A DNA stretch of 64,000 nucleotides from a virus, in the IMG/VR virus record IMGVR_UViG_3300005253_000017, positions 39,841 through 103,840 of that record; one strand, 5' to 3'. Positions 25,020 to 33,829 of the stretch are shown here, piece after piece. The position numbers and the translations under genes are program-made. Below the pieces are notes generated by a model. That model was given only the letters and a program-made list of their open reading frames with translations, had not been told where the DNA came from and did not search any database. Positions within the stretch are counted from its first letter, which is position 1, and each line of letters opens with the position of its first letter.

Positions 25020-25406
25020 GTGACAAAACATTATGGTAAAGAGCCGTGGGAGATGACGCGGGAACAGTTCAAGGCGTTTCAGCCCACCGTTCCTGAGTGG
25101 TTTGAAGAGGGACTTGAGGCAAGGGGACGGGCTAGATCATTCATCAGTCAGCGAACACTTCATACTGAAAGTACACTGGATTACGAATTACCAGATGTGG
25201 AGCAAGCAAAGTGGGGGATGCGGACATATCGTGATGCAGCGGATGCTGCCAAGAATTGGCTTGCTGAGCATCCTGAATATGTCTCAGACCACGAAGACGC
25301 TGTATATGAAGCTGTGGCTGAAGGCAAGCCCGTCCCCCTCTCCGTCCTTCAAGAATACAGAGGGCAGGGGTGGGCTGATGATGCAATGATAAAGGAGACA
25401 CTATGA
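25020..25406 (+). CDS. Hypothetical protein (128 aa)
   Basis: It starts at GTG after TAGGAGACAAAAA. It shares the first residues MTKHY with the preceding gene, which may reflect an old duplication of the leader. The rest is acidic and helical. The last four bases overlap the next gene (ATGA). The family is unknown. Confidence 0.55.
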   Translation: MTKHYGKEPWEMTREQFKAFQPTVPEWFEEGLEARGRARSFISQRTLHTESTLDYELPDVEQAKWGMRTYRDAADAAKNWLAEHPEYVSDHEDAVYEAVAEGKPVPLSVLQEYRGQGWADDAMIKETL

Positions 25407-25771
25407 GCGAACAAGCCAAAGTTGTCGTAGAACCCATCGAGATACCTTTACATTCCGAGCAAGAACTACGGGAGATTGCCCAAGGCATACAGACTGGGGC
25501 AATCTGGACGCATTTGGACTGCCCGGAACCGACAGACTTGGTAATGATGTTCATGCCATTCGCACTAATGGAGCCGAAACTAAAGCACAAGCTTCGCACT
25601 TCCGACATTGGGCTAATCTACGAACACATCAATAGGGCAGGACCGCGAAGTATTAACGGACGGCCATGTTTCGTCTCTTTCAAGCTGTTGAACGAAGCCG
25701 ACGCCGACAAGGTTCAGGGATACTGTCGGGAGCTTCAGAAATCAGTGGAAGTCGCGGGAGAAACCCCATGA
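25403..25771 (+). CDS. Hypothetical protein (122 aa)
   Basis: A mixed alpha/beta protein of unknown family (RPCFVSFKLLNEAD near the C-terminus). It is coupled by ATGA overlaps to the genes on both sides. The function is unknown. Confidence 0.55.
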   Translation: MSEQAKVVVEPIEIPLHSEQELREIAQGIQTGAIWTHLDCPEPTDLVMMFMPFALMEPKLKHKLRTSDIGLIYEHINRAGPRSINGRPCFVSFKLLNEADADKVQGYCRELQKSVEVAGETP

Positions 25772-26001
25772 CGACAAGCAAAAGATTCTGGATCGGAAGC
25801 CTGTACCAGTCGGCAGCGATAATGTATGTTGATAAAGATGGTCGCTATGACTACTGCCACCCTGATCAACCTGCACGTAGGTTGTGGAAAACTCGCGGTG
25901 GCGCGGAGCGAGCATTGGCTAAGATCGAAGTCGGTCCGGCAAAATCTTGGGGTCGCTGGTTCGTTTATGAAAAACAGGAGACAACCGATGTACGCCTGTA
26001 A
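25768..26001 (+). CDS. Hypothetical protein (77 aa)
   Basis: The start at 25768 overlaps the previous stop. It is a small basic protein with alternating aromatic residues (KRFWIGSLYQ; SWGRWFVYEK) suggesting a small beta sheet plus helix. It overlaps the next gene by 14 bases. The function is unknown. Confidence 0.55.
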   Translation: MTTSKRFWIGSLYQSAAIMYVDKDGRYDYCHPDQPARRLWKTRGGAERALAKIEVGPAKSWGRWFVYEKQETTDVRL

Positions 26002-26281
26002 CGAATCTCTCTGTGACATAGACTGCGAGGGCAGCACAAACTGTGAATGTTTCCGCTGTGGCTTGCCTGTGTGCAAAACTTGTAGCCATCATATGCCCTA
26101 TCTTCACTTCGGCACAAGGCGCATCTGTCGTTCATGCCGCCTGGAAATGAAAGGGGAAACCAAACGCCTGCAGAAGCGAGTCAGGCAGCTAGAACGAGAA
26201 GTCGTCGAGTTGACCAAGATCAGAGACCTTGCCCGCAAGACCCTTATCAAGTTCGCGGGCATGAAGGAGACAAGGAAATGA
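25988..26281 (+). CDS. Zinc-finger plus coiled-coil protein (97 aa)
   Basis: Residues 4-50 carry about ten Cys/His residues (CNESLCDIDC, CECFRCG, CKTCSHH, CRSC) in a B-box/RING-like layout that could hold two zinc ions. Residues 55-85 form a basic coiled coil (RLQKRVRQLEREVVEL). CAGGAGACAACCG precedes the ATG. The arrangement suggests a protein- or nucleic-acid-binding adaptor; the target is unknown. Confidence 0.6.
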   Translation: MYACNESLCDIDCEGSTNCECFRCGLPVCKTCSHHMPYLHFGTRRICRSCRLEMKGETKRLQKRVRQLEREVVELTKIRDLARKTLIKFAGMKETRK

Positions 26282-26571
26282 TAGAGCATTCTATCAGCAG
26301 CGAGACTTACTGTTCTGCGGGAGACCTGTATGACGCATGGGCTGACTTCACTCCAGAGCGTTGGCGATATCCCCAGCTCGACACGTTGAAAGACCTGATC
26401 GGTGCGCTTGGATACGGGAGCGTAACGGATTTTCTCAGCAGCAACCCAGACGCGATCAGCGCTGTGGTACGTTCAATTATCAGCCAGATGGCGAGTAGGC
26501 CAGAGTGGAAACAGAGGCTCACCGATGCCATGGAAGTAGATGATGATGCAACAGCAAAGGAGACCTCATGA
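26278..26571 (+). CDS. Hypothetical protein (97 aa)
   Basis: An acidic, helical protein with no recognised motif, coupled by ATGA to the preceding zinc-finger gene and to the following gene. AAGGAGACAAGGAA precedes the ATG. Confidence 0.55.
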   Translation: MIEHSISSETYCSAGDLYDAWADFTPERWRYPQLDTLKDLIGALGYGSVTDFLSSNPDAISAVVRSIISQMASRPEWKQRLTDAMEVDDDATAKETS

Positions 26572-26777
26572 CCCACGAACAGACCCTCAAGGAAGTCGAG
26601 TACCTCAAGGAATGTCTCGACAGGTTCGCCGGGCTATTGCCCCAAGGCAGGACCTCCTCATTCTACGCGGCCTGGCAGAGGTGCCTCCTCAGGTGGCAGC
26701 GGGAGGTCGGGCACGCGGTAGAATATTTCGATTCCAAGGCGGATTCTGATTGCCTTCCATTGAGTCACAAGGTATAA
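26568..26777 (+). CDS. Hypothetical helical protein (69 aa)
   Basis: A small protein that is probably all helix (TLKEVEYLKECLDRFAG). ATGA overlap with the preceding gene indicates translational coupling. The function is unknown. Confidence 0.5.
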   Translation: MTHEQTLKEVEYLKECLDRFAGLLPQGRTSSFYAAWQRCLLRWQREVGHAVEYFDSKADSDCLPLSHKV

Positions 26778-26829
26778 GGAGATGGACATGAAATTCCATG
26801 CATCCAATAAAACGTATAAGGAGACGATC

Positions 26830-27006
26830 ATGCGATTCGGCGCCCTCAACAAGATGAACAAACAGTATCACGCACTAGTCGAAATAAGTAACGCAGTGGA
26901 ACGACTGATCTCTTTAATCGACAATGAGCATCTCCGATCAGATTTGCCCACGGCGGTTCGGTCACATTTGGCCGAAATTGAAATCCGTCTGAAGGATGTG
27001 GAATGA
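26830..27006 (+). CDS. Small helical protein (58 aa; longer form possible from 26788)
   Basis: Two in-frame ATGs, at 26788 and 26830, each have a good ribosome-binding site: ATAAGGAGATGGAC before the first and ATAAGGAGACGATC before the second. The second leader matches that of the gene at 52756, so it is preferred. The protein is a single long amphipathic helix pair. A dual start may give two isoforms differing by 14 residues. Confidence 0.5.
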   Translation: MRFGALNKMNKQYHALVEISNAVERLISLIDNEHLRSDLPTAVRSHLAEIEIRLKDVE

Positions 27007-27010
27007 AACA

Positions 27011-27074
27011 GCGGGACCGGGTTTCTCTTGGCGCTTCGTGGCGTCACTTGTCTCCTTCCCGGTCCCGCACCATT
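27011..27074 (+). terminator. Long GC hairpin with T-rich tail, probable intrinsic terminator or attenuator
   Basis: GCGGGACCGGG (27011-27021) pairs perfectly with CCCGGTCCCGC (27058-27068) across a 36-base loop, followed by ACCATTTTTC. The 11-bp GC stem and T-run fit a rho-independent terminator, although the loop is long. It lies 20 bases before the ribosome-binding site of the next gene, so it could set the level of the sigma-like gene. Confidence 0.6.
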
Positions 27075-27093
27075 TTTCTGAAAGGAGCATATC

Positions 27094-27297
27094 ATGGTAT
27101 TACATATGACAGATGCCGAGTATATCGAAAAACTAGAAGGTACGGAACGTAGACTAAACCGGGACAAGAAGGCATTACTGGAAGCATGCGAGGCTTTTGT
27201 TAAAGCATGGGAGAAATCGCACCAATTGGAAAAGACGGACGTAGCAATGAGAAAAGCCCGTATAGCCATCGCACTGGCTAAGGAGACCACGCCATGA
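27094..27297 (+). CDS. Small coiled-coil protein (67 aa)
   Basis: A Lys/Glu-rich helical protein (YIEKLEGTERRLNRDKKALL) with GAAAGGAGC before the ATG. It is coupled by ATGA to the sigma-like gene, so the two probably share regulation. The function is unknown. Confidence 0.55.
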   Translation: MVLHMTDAEYIEKLEGTERRLNRDKKALLEACEAFVKAWEKSHQLEKTDVAMRKARIAIALAKETTP

Positions 27298-27875
27298 TAG
27301 CAACAGCAACCCCACAGCCCCCGTCCCTTGAGAGCTTCGAGAAGCTCATTCACCAGCAGGCGTTCTACTGCTGGCAACGATTACTGGCCCCCAAAGCGCT
27401 GGAGATGGATGACCTCCACCAAGAGGGGGCCTTGGTCTACCTCCAGGCAACCGGGAAGTGGAGGCCGGATAGGGGTAAGTTCATCACGTTGTTTCACCTC
27501 ATGCTCCAGCACCATTTCGCCAGGATTCTCAGCAGGGCTCACAGGACACATCTGCCGACCTACGAGATGGGGATATCGGATGAGACGGCGGTTCCCTGGT
27601 TCATTGCCGATCCCCCGGATACGCGGGAGGCAACCCGGCGGATTATCGACCACTTCTACGAGATCGTCTCCCGACTGTCCTGGCGGTTCGTGCGGGAACT
27701 TCTCGACCCCTCAGAGGCGTTCCAGGACTGGGAACGAGGGCGATACAAGAACCCCGCCAAATCGCCAAGAACGCGGAAATGCCGGGTAGTCAGGTTCATG
27801 GGCCTGGACCGTTCGGAAGTATCCGCAATACGGCGAGAATTGGCGGTCAAGTTATCGCGGGGATTGGTCGCCTAG
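27294..27875 (+). CDS. RNA polymerase sigma-like factor
   Basis: Residues 38-80 match the conserved region 2 helix pair of sigma70/ECF factors: an acidic EMDDLHQEGALVYLQA, then KWRPDRGKFITL, which aligns with the FDP-x-G-x-F-x-TY turn, then a helix ending in FARIL. The C-terminal LDRSEVSAIRRELAVKL fits a region-4-like helix-turn-helix. At 193 residues it has ECF size. It is the last gene of the early operon and converges on the virion operon, so a role in switching to late transcription is inferred. Confidence 0.65.
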   Translation: MIATATPQPPSLESFEKLIHQQAFYCWQRLLAPKALEMDDLHQEGALVYLQATGKWRPDRGKFITLFHLMLQHHFARILSRAHRTHLPTYEMGISDETAVPWFIADPPDTREATRRIIDHFYEIVSRLSWRFVRELLDPSEAFQDWERGRYKNPAKSPRTRKCRVVRFMGLDRSEVSAIRRELAVKLSRGLVA

Positions 27876-27947
27876 GGGCTGAGGAACGCTGAGGATCGTT
27901 TGTAAGCGACGCTAGGGGGAGGATGGGGGTTTTATTCCTAGGCCTTC
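27876..27947. other. Convergent intergenic spacer
   Basis: The 72 bases separate the + strand sigma-like gene from the last - strand gene. They are G-rich on the + strand, with a GGGGGTTTTATTCC run and a weak CCTA...TAGG hairpin but no strong intrinsic terminator. Confidence 0.4.
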
Positions 27948-28142
27948 TTAGGGTGGGGCGGTAGGGGCAGATTTAGCGGCCTCATCGAGTTTCGCGCATT
28001 GCTGGCGAGCGACCATCCATCCCTGGCTATTTTTAGCAATAATCTTTTTCTTGTGGGCTTTACACGTATGGCCGAACCCACACTGCCGTTTGTCATCGCA
28101 TAAACGGCAGAGAACAAGAATTCGTTGAATTATCTCATTCAC
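27948..28142 (-). CDS. Cys/His small protein (64 aa), last gene of virion operon
   Basis: The GTG start overlaps the TGA of the upstream gene (GTGA). The N-terminal part has CRLC, then CGFGHTCKAH, a likely zinc site, and the tail is Ala/Pro-rich. The overlap and the Cys pattern argue that it is real. The function is unknown. Confidence 0.5.
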   Translation of the reverse strand: MNEIIQRILVLCRLCDDKRQCGFGHTCKAHKKKIIAKNSQGWMVARQQCAKLDEAAKSAPTAPP

Positions 28143-29203
28143 CGTCTGTGTCCTACAGGAACAAGCTGTTGACCCCCATAATTATTGCTGATAGAATTAT
28201 CACTATCGATTAAAGTCCCGTCTGTGTCATCCAAGACAACAAAGCTTTTCTCGCTAAAGTAATAACTTGCCCTCGTCTGACCATTGGCAGTGCATATCCC
28301 TACACCGCCTTGATGATCCCCTGTATCGGAAGCATCATAGGACCAAATTACATTTCCACCGTGATCTAATTTCCAAACACTTGCGTATTCTCCTGCGGCA
28401 CCGGGCCAATCATTTGTACGCCTGGTGAAAACACGAACTCCGTCCGAGTCCGCCCACAAACTATCGACGCTGTTCCCAAACTTCTTGGACCAGTTAACTG
28501 AACCAGTGAGAGAAAACTGCCAAAGTGTGACATTATCGGGAGTACCACCGCCTTCACTGGCCACGTAGTAATAATCACTATAATGCATGCAATCTGTACC
28601 TCTATCGCTCATATCATAAGCCCAGGTCATATCCGAAGTCGCGTCGTCGATTTCCCATACTGTTGCCCAATCAGAATTAGGCAAACTCCAAGCTCTGGCC
28701 CTATATCCAGTCACCAGAATCTTGTCCCCCGCAGGTCTACAAGTTACCCCATTTAACCATACGGCCCCACTTCCCCAATTCCACTTTTCACTAATTGAAC
28801 CACCAGAATATTCTAACTTTCTGAGATCAGAAAGGTGAGAACCAGCCTGACCGGCAACGAAACAATAATCATGAGAATCATCGCTAGGACAAGAACAATG
28901 CAAGCCAACAAATATATTTCCAGAATAATTTGCTAATAGAGTCCCATCGTCTACATCTATTATCCAAGTCCTCCCGCCCGCCTCTATAACATTTGACCAT
29001 ACTTTATCACCATAATGACCAATACTAAGCCAGTAATCATTAGGAAACGGGGGTGGACGGGTCCAACATACAGGGGTAATTGATGGGGGGAGACGGGAAA
29101 GACCTCCATTTATTAATATCTGATTACAGCATCGCCGGTGGACAGCAAACCCTGTCGGAGTGACAAGGAACCTACCCGTAATTGGGGAAAGCATAAATGA
29201 CAT
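28139..29203 (-). CDS. Beta-propeller-like virion protein (354 aa)
   Basis: The sequence repeats a blade-like pattern with W-x-D or V-x-x-DD segments (TWIIDVDDGTLLANY, ATVWEIDD, ASVWKLDHGGNVIWSYD, SFVVLDDTDGTLI), as in PQQ/quinoprotein-type propellers. It is the penultimate gene of the tail module, where receptor-binding and distal tail proteins usually lie. A host-binding role is inferred from position; no enzymatic motif is seen. Confidence 0.55.
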   Translation of the reverse strand: MSFMLSPITGRFLVTPTGFAVHRRCCNQILINGGLSRLPPSITPVCWTRPPPFPNDYWLSIGHYGDKVWSNVIEAGGRTWIIDVDDGTLLANYSGNIFVGLHCSCPSDDSHDYCFVAGQAGSHLSDLRKLEYSGGSISEKWNWGSGAVWLNGVTCRPAGDKILVTGYRARAWSLPNSDWATVWEIDDATSDMTWAYDMSDRGTDCMHYSDYYYVASEGGGTPDNVTLWQFSLTGSVNWSKKFGNSVDSLWADSDGVRVFTRRTNDWPGAAGEYASVWKLDHGGNVIWSYDASDTGDHQGGVGICTANGQTRASYYFSEKSFVVLDDTDGTLIDSDNSISNNYGGQQLVPVGHRR

Positions 29204-29667
29204 TAGCAGGCATCCACGTCAAGTGTCTCGTTAGCGTCGTAGAGAAAAAAGACATCGTCTTCATCGTAAAATCCTGTTCCTATTTCCCCATCCGATAGGT
29301 CAGAGGGGACATCAAGAGGACCAAAAGCTGGACGCCTCTTAAGAGGGGTCATAGCAGAGCCTAGTTCCTCTCCCCCGGTGCTAATTGCCGTAGCAGGGAG
29401 GGTCCTTACTTGATAGGTCCGGTTACATTTAGTATCCTCGTCACCATCCGTTGATCCCCCATCTTGCCATACTCGTACAGCGAACATACCGTCAGTTGTT
29501 ACAGAGCTAAAGTCCGCCTTAATAAGAATCTCGCTGCCCGTGTAGTCAACCCTAATGCCGGGCGCGACGCCCTTAATCTGCTGGCGAACTGCCCTGACTA
29601 TGCGGTTGAGTTCGGCGGCCGAAAGTCTCTGCCCCCTCTGGAAGTCTGGTATTATCTCTTTGCCCAT
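29203..29667 (-). CDS. Hypothetical distal tail protein (154 aa)
   Basis: A helical N-terminus (LSAAELNRIVRAVRQQI) is followed by a beta-rich region. The same layout is seen in phage tail proteins that start with a short trimerising helix. The stop of this gene overlaps the ATG of the propeller gene. A tail role is inferred from position only. Confidence 0.5.
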   Translation of the reverse strand: MGKEIIPDFQRGQRLSAAELNRIVRAVRQQIKGVAPGIRVDYTGSEILIKADFSSVTTDGMFAVRVWQDGGSTDGDEDTKCNRTYQVRTLPATAISTGGEELGSAMTPLKRRPAFGPLDVPSDLSDGEIGTGFYDEDDVFFLYDANETLDVDAC

Positions 29668-29671
29668 ATCA

Positions 29672-30496
29672 TTACCAATTGTCGGGGTTTAGATTGGTTG
29701 CGAAGTCATTCGTTCCATAAACCCTATTGCCGTCCTTGTTAATAATAAATTCCCATACTGACTCCCCCTTAAAGTGACTTACATCGCTAGTCTTATAGAC
29801 ATAGAAGAACTCATTCCATGTATGTAGTTGTTTGAATGCAAACTTATAGGTCAATTGGTGTATTTGGTTTCCCTCGGCATCAGCTCCCTCCTGAAGATCA
29901 GCCCCAAGAAAGAGTAATTTCTCTTTTCCATATACAAATCCCTTAATAGTTACATTGCCGGCATTCACCTTGCCCATAGAATCTAAGATGAGAGCTTTTC
30001 CGTTATTAGCTATAAGGCTATTTATCGTACCCATTACGGTGACGGTAGCTGTCGGAAATATCATCACTGCGGAAATATCAGTGTTACTGGTGATCTCCTT
30101 ACAGTCAGCAAATGCTGCGGCGTCAGAGAGCCTTAGCCCCTCGCCGATGGTAATGCCCTCGCCACCACCCTCCCAGTGCTCGTTCCAATTGTCCCAATTC
30201 TCATCCGGCTGCTTGGAACTACTGCCGAAGCCGCCATTGGGATCGGTATATATTACCGTAACCAGGGCGGTCTCAGGACCTCCGTCCGTGGTATCGGGAT
30301 CACCTAAGGGAGCAAATTCTACTCTCGTACATTCAAGATATGTATAGTCGGAATGGGTAAACCCAATAAGCGTCCGGCAGTCGGACCTTGTCTCCCAGTC
30401 GTGTGTATATACCTCCGTGACGCCAGAATTTTCGTTGCCGAACCGTTCCCTATACGATTGCCACTGCTTCGTCAGATTTGCTACATCAAAGGCCAT
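29672..30496 (-). CDS. Hypothetical tail protein (274 aa)
   Basis: A long, acidic, beta-rich protein encoded immediately after the tape measure, the usual place of a distal tail (Dit-like) or tail-tip protein. The region NTDISAVMIFPTATVTVMG through GNVTIKGFVYG looks like stacked strands. No family is recognised with confidence. Confidence 0.55.
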   Translation of the reverse strand: MAFDVANLTKQWQSYRERFGNENSGVTEVYTHDWETRSDCRTLIGFTHSDYTYLECTRVEFAPLGDPDTTDGGPETALVTVIYTDPNGGFGSSSKQPDENWDNWNEHWEGGGEGITIGEGLRLSDAAAFADCKEITSNTDISAVMIFPTATVTVMGTINSLIANNGKALILDSMGKVNAGNVTIKGFVYGKEKLLFLGADLQEGADAEGNQIHQLTYKFAFKQLHTWNEFFYVYKTSDVSHFKGESVWEFIINKDGNRVYGTNDFATNLNPDNW

Positions 30497-30505
30497 GTTT
30501 TCACC

Positions 30506-33139
30506 CTAAATAAGTACCATTCCTATTGCCACGTTTTCCGCTATTTTCTTTAACTCTTCTCGCATTTCTTTTTGAACTTCTAGTTGCTTCATTTGCGTAT
30601 TGTCCTTCAACAGAGCGGACTGGAGATTCTTATAGATATCTGTCAGACCAGTCCAACGACCGGCGGATGGCCCCTTTGACTCCTTTTCCTGTGCTCTCTC
30701 TCGTTCCTTTTGCAAATTAGCTGCCCAATTTAGCATCCCCTGTGCTTGAAGTTTCTGTCCCATGCCTATACCAAGAGACTCCCAAAACTTCTTCATCAAC
30801 TCTTTCCCAACCCTCGTTACCGCAGCTTTCTCCTCTGGCGTCTCAGCTAATTTCATAGCCCCGGCGACTCTTGATTGAATTTCCCACTTTTGTAAACCAA
30901 CCCCGGAAAGAACAAATCGATTCAATTGGTCTTTTCTATCCCTCTCTATCTCCTGTAGTTTTGCCCAACGAATTTCACCCAGCATCTTTGATTCATCATC
31001 CCATACCTGACGAGATACTTTCAGTTCCCCTGCCGTCTGAAGCTTTCTTACCCGTTTAAGCAACTCTTCTTGCGCTTTGAAATAATCTCTGTCCGCTCCA
31101 AGCCTAGCCGCCCCCCTTGTATCTCCTCTTGCTCCAGCCAACTGAATGCCGAGACCTCCCATCTTTTTATGGGAAACGAGAAGGGCCGTTCTCGCTATCG
31201 ATGCAAGTCTTACGGCCTCCTCCTGTTTCTTGAGCAACTCCAGGCGCTTCTTTTCCTGCTCAATCAGCTTATGGTTTTGATTAAGTTCCTCCCGTTTCTT
31301 ATTTATTATCTGCGCCAACACCACATTATTATCTACCAAGGCCCCCAGTGCTGCCCGATATCCGAGTAAGTCTGTTGTTCCTCCCCCACGGATTCCTCCA
31401 AAGTCCGCCCATTTTTGTATTTCAGCACGGATGGCCTCACCCCTCTTTTGAAGGGCTTCTACAATCATCTCAGACCCACCAGCTCCACCTGCTTCCCGAC
31501 CAGTGCCGAACAATGTACTAAATTCCTCTTTCAAAGACCTAATTTTTTCGTTGGTTGCAGCTGCAGCCTGGCCCATCTTTTGGAGTTCCGCAATTCGTTC
31601 TGCAGACCACTTGGCGGATTGACTTTCCGCGAATTTGGCAACTATCACAGCAATAATCGCTGCAATCCCAACCGGACCGGCAACGGTGCTCATTATCCCC
31701 GCTCCGCCAGCACCGGCTGCCAGACCACCGGCACTCGCGGCACCATAAGTTGCCATTCCAGGGACCGCACCACCAGTAACTGCCGCCGCTCCCCCGGCAA
31801 CAAACCCCTTGCCCGCCATCGCGGCTGCCCCAGGTCCCACACCAAGCATCATGTTTCTCTGCGCGATAGACGCGGCAATCGCCGACGTGGTATAGGCTAC
31901 ATTCGCAGTTGTTGCAGTTACAGTTGCTGCAGTCGCTTTAACCATAACCGCTGCAACCAACTTGAGCCCCAGAACCATCTTGTGAAGTCCTAATACTAAC
32001 AGAGATACTGCAGGAACAATAAGCACAAGCTGCTTCGCCCACTTAGGCAAAACACTCAACAGATCAAGTAATTTCTCCAGAAACTTGATAACAACCTTAA
32101 TGGCCGGAACGAATGCCTCTCCGAATTCTACGGCAACCAAACCCAATTGACTTTTCAACTGTTTCAAGTGGTGGGATAATGTATTTGTCGCTTTACCGAA
32201 CGCCTCTGAGGTCATCCCAGCCGCATTCTGCATTATCGACAGATCATAGGCATGTCCCTCTGCATCCTGCATCGCAGCCGCCACAGCCTTAATGCCTCGA
32301 ATGTTCGGGAACAACTTTGCTACCTGCTCGGCAGACAGTCCGTTCAATTCCTGGAATATCTTGACCAATCCCTTAGCTCGAAGTGCTGCCGTACTTAACT
32401 CAAAACCGAGCTGCTTCGCCAGCTTCGCTCCGTCTTCTGTCGGTTTTAAGAAGGCTCTAAGGACGCCGACTACGGCCGTCATGGCTTGGTGGGCGTTAAC
32501 ACCAGCACGGGTCACAGTTGCTATCGTGGCCAGCAATTCATCAAGGGACAGCCCCGTTGTCGCAGCAGTTGCAGCAACCATACCCAACGAAGATGCCAAT
32601 TCCTCAAACGTCAACTTGCCTCGCTTGACCGTGGCAAACAATTTATCAGAAACTATCGCCGCGTCATCGGCAGAAATCTGATAGGCATTCAAAACAGTCG
32701 TAATAACATCAGCGGAATTAGCAGTAGATGTAAAACCTGCCGCCGCCGCTCTTGATGCTACTCGCAAAACATCCAACGCTTTCTCAGGAGCAACCGACGC
32801 GGACAAAATATCATAGAGTCCCTTGGCCAACGTAGCTGTCGATTCCCCAAACTCTACCGACATATTCTTCAAGGCTTTTTGATATTGAGGCAGATGTTTC
32901 ATACTGCCTTCATCCAGCATCGTAGAAACCATGGCTACCTGTCGCTCAAACTTCGCATAGGCATAAACGGCTCCGGCAATGGCAGCGCCGGAAATCAAAA
33001 ACGCCCGGCGAGCTGTCGCTGCCATTTTGCCCATAACCATACTGGTTTTCTGGAGACGACTATGGAAAGAGGTCAGCTGGGCATTGATCTTGCCCAGACC
33101 AGTCTGTCTTACCTCAACATATAGGTCCGCAAGTTTCAT
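30506..33139 (-). CDS. Tail tape measure protein (TP901-1 type)
   Basis: At 877 residues this is the longest gene. Residues about 80-330 match the TP901 tape-measure core: EFGESTATLAKGLYDIL, GLSLDELLATIATVTRAGV and the QLKSQLGLVAVEFGEAF end segment. Hydrophobic Ala/Gly-rich stretches (about 355-500) are candidate membrane-insertion helices, and the C-terminal third is coiled coil. Using the usual 0.15 nm per residue, a tail of about 130 nm is expected. Tape measures set tail length and help deliver DNA. Confidence 0.9.
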   Translation of the reverse strand: MKLADLYVEVRQTGLGKINAQLTSFHSRLQKTSMVMGKMAATARRAFLISGAAIAGAVYAYAKFERQVAMVSTMLDEGSMKHLPQYQKALKNMSVEFGESTATLAKGLYDILSASVAPEKALDVLRVASRAAAAGFTSTANSADVITTVLNAYQISADDAAIVSDKLFATVKRGKLTFEELASSLGMVAATAATTGLSLDELLATIATVTRAGVNAHQAMTAVVGVLRAFLKPTEDGAKLAKQLGFELSTAALRAKGLVKIFQELNGLSAEQVAKLFPNIRGIKAVAAAMQDAEGHAYDLSIMQNAAGMTSEAFGKATNTLSHHLKQLKSQLGLVAVEFGEAFVPAIKVVIKFLEKLLDLLSVLPKWAKQLVLIVPAVSLLVLGLHKMVLGLKLVAAVMVKATAATVTATTANVAYTTSAIAASIAQRNMMLGVGPGAAAMAGKGFVAGGAAAVTGGAVPGMATYGAASAGGLAAGAGGAGIMSTVAGPVGIAAIIAVIVAKFAESQSAKWSAERIAELQKMGQAAAATNEKIRSLKEEFSTLFGTGREAGGAGGSEMIVEALQKRGEAIRAEIQKWADFGGIRGGGTTDLLGYRAALGALVDNNVVLAQIINKKREELNQNHKLIEQEKKRLELLKKQEEAVRLASIARTALLVSHKKMGGLGIQLAGARGDTRGAARLGADRDYFKAQEELLKRVRKLQTAGELKVSRQVWDDESKMLGEIRWAKLQEIERDRKDQLNRFVLSGVGLQKWEIQSRVAGAMKLAETPEEKAAVTRVGKELMKKFWESLGIGMGQKLQAQGMLNWAANLQKERERAQEKESKGPSAGRWTGLTDIYKNLQSALLKDNTQMKQLEVQKEMREELKKIAENVAIGMVLI

Positions 33140-33788
33140 TCAGGTATCTTCGGTCCCTTCATTCCAGTCTTTCTATTGATATACTGACGTATCATTTCGG
33201 GGTTTCGTTTGATGCGTCCTTTACCCTCGCCCTTCATCATACTCTCTATTTCAAACACATCGCCTAGCCTGTCAGCAAACTGAGAGGGAGTCAACCCCAG
33301 AATGTGTTCCTCCGTATATCCTGGATAATAGTGGATCAACAGCGAGAACACATAATCCCATCTTAAGGACTCACCTCTTCGTCCGGAGGGTTTACAGCAT
33401 CACCGGCCCCGATGCTTTGAACTACAGCAGAAACTTCCTCCAAGTTCTGCATGTCTACGAGTTCACTTACACCGTCTAGTGTAAGGTCGGGATGTTTTTT
33501 GCTGAGCGATTTCCACAGTAGAAACCTTACCCCATCCAGGGAGTTCATGTGTTGCTCTACCGCAAGGGGGTCCAACCCCTGTCTACAAAGTTCGATGATG
33601 ATTTCCTTGCGTTCTGCTACAGGCAAATCCTTTGCCTCCAACATAAATATATTGAGTTTTTCACTACGAATGTGTTTCTCAAAATCTGCAAGGTCGCCCA
33701 ACGTGATTGGACTAAATTCGTACTCCTTGCCCTTAATGGTAAGGGTTACACCCTTCCCGGCAGCATTTGCCAAACTATCCTCGGCCAT
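33136..33788 (-). CDS. Tail assembly chaperone, -1 frameshift fusion (G-T type)
   Basis: The downstream frame (33136-33399) has no stop between codon TGC near 33399 and its end and overlaps the end of the upstream chaperone gene. A canonical X XXY YYZ slippery heptamer, A AAC CCT, lies at 33393-33387 in the zero frame of that gene. Slipping there gives a 217-residue fusion (134 zero-frame residues plus 83). This is the conserved arrangement upstream of tape measures in siphoviruses, as in lambda gpG/gpGT. A GTG at 33351 could also start the second frame alone. Confidence 0.75.
33363..33788 (-). CDS. Tail assembly chaperone (gpG-like)
   Basis: The 141-residue protein is encoded between the tail tube genes and the tape measure, the position of gpG-type chaperones. 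The N-terminal KGVTLTIKGKEYEFSPITLG strands and the helical body fit that family. It binds the tape measure before tube assembly. The frameshift site near its end links it to the fusion product. Confidence 0.7.
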   Translation of the reverse strand: MAEDSLANAAGKGVTLTIKGKEYEFSPITLGDLADFEKHIRSEKLNIFMLEAKDLPVAERKEIIIELCRQGLDPLAVEQHMNSLDGVRFLLWKSLSKKHPDLTLDGVSELVDMQNLEEVSAVVQSIGAGDAVNPPDEEVSP

Positions 33789-33829
33789 TACTACACCTCA
33801 TATATTCGCTCTCCTAAGAGCAGCATTTA

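Noticed and set aside
27328-27789. A 153-codon + strand frame inside the sigma-like gene
   Set aside because: Out-of-frame shadow with Arg/Ser-rich composition; the sigma-like frame has the family motifs and the coupled start.
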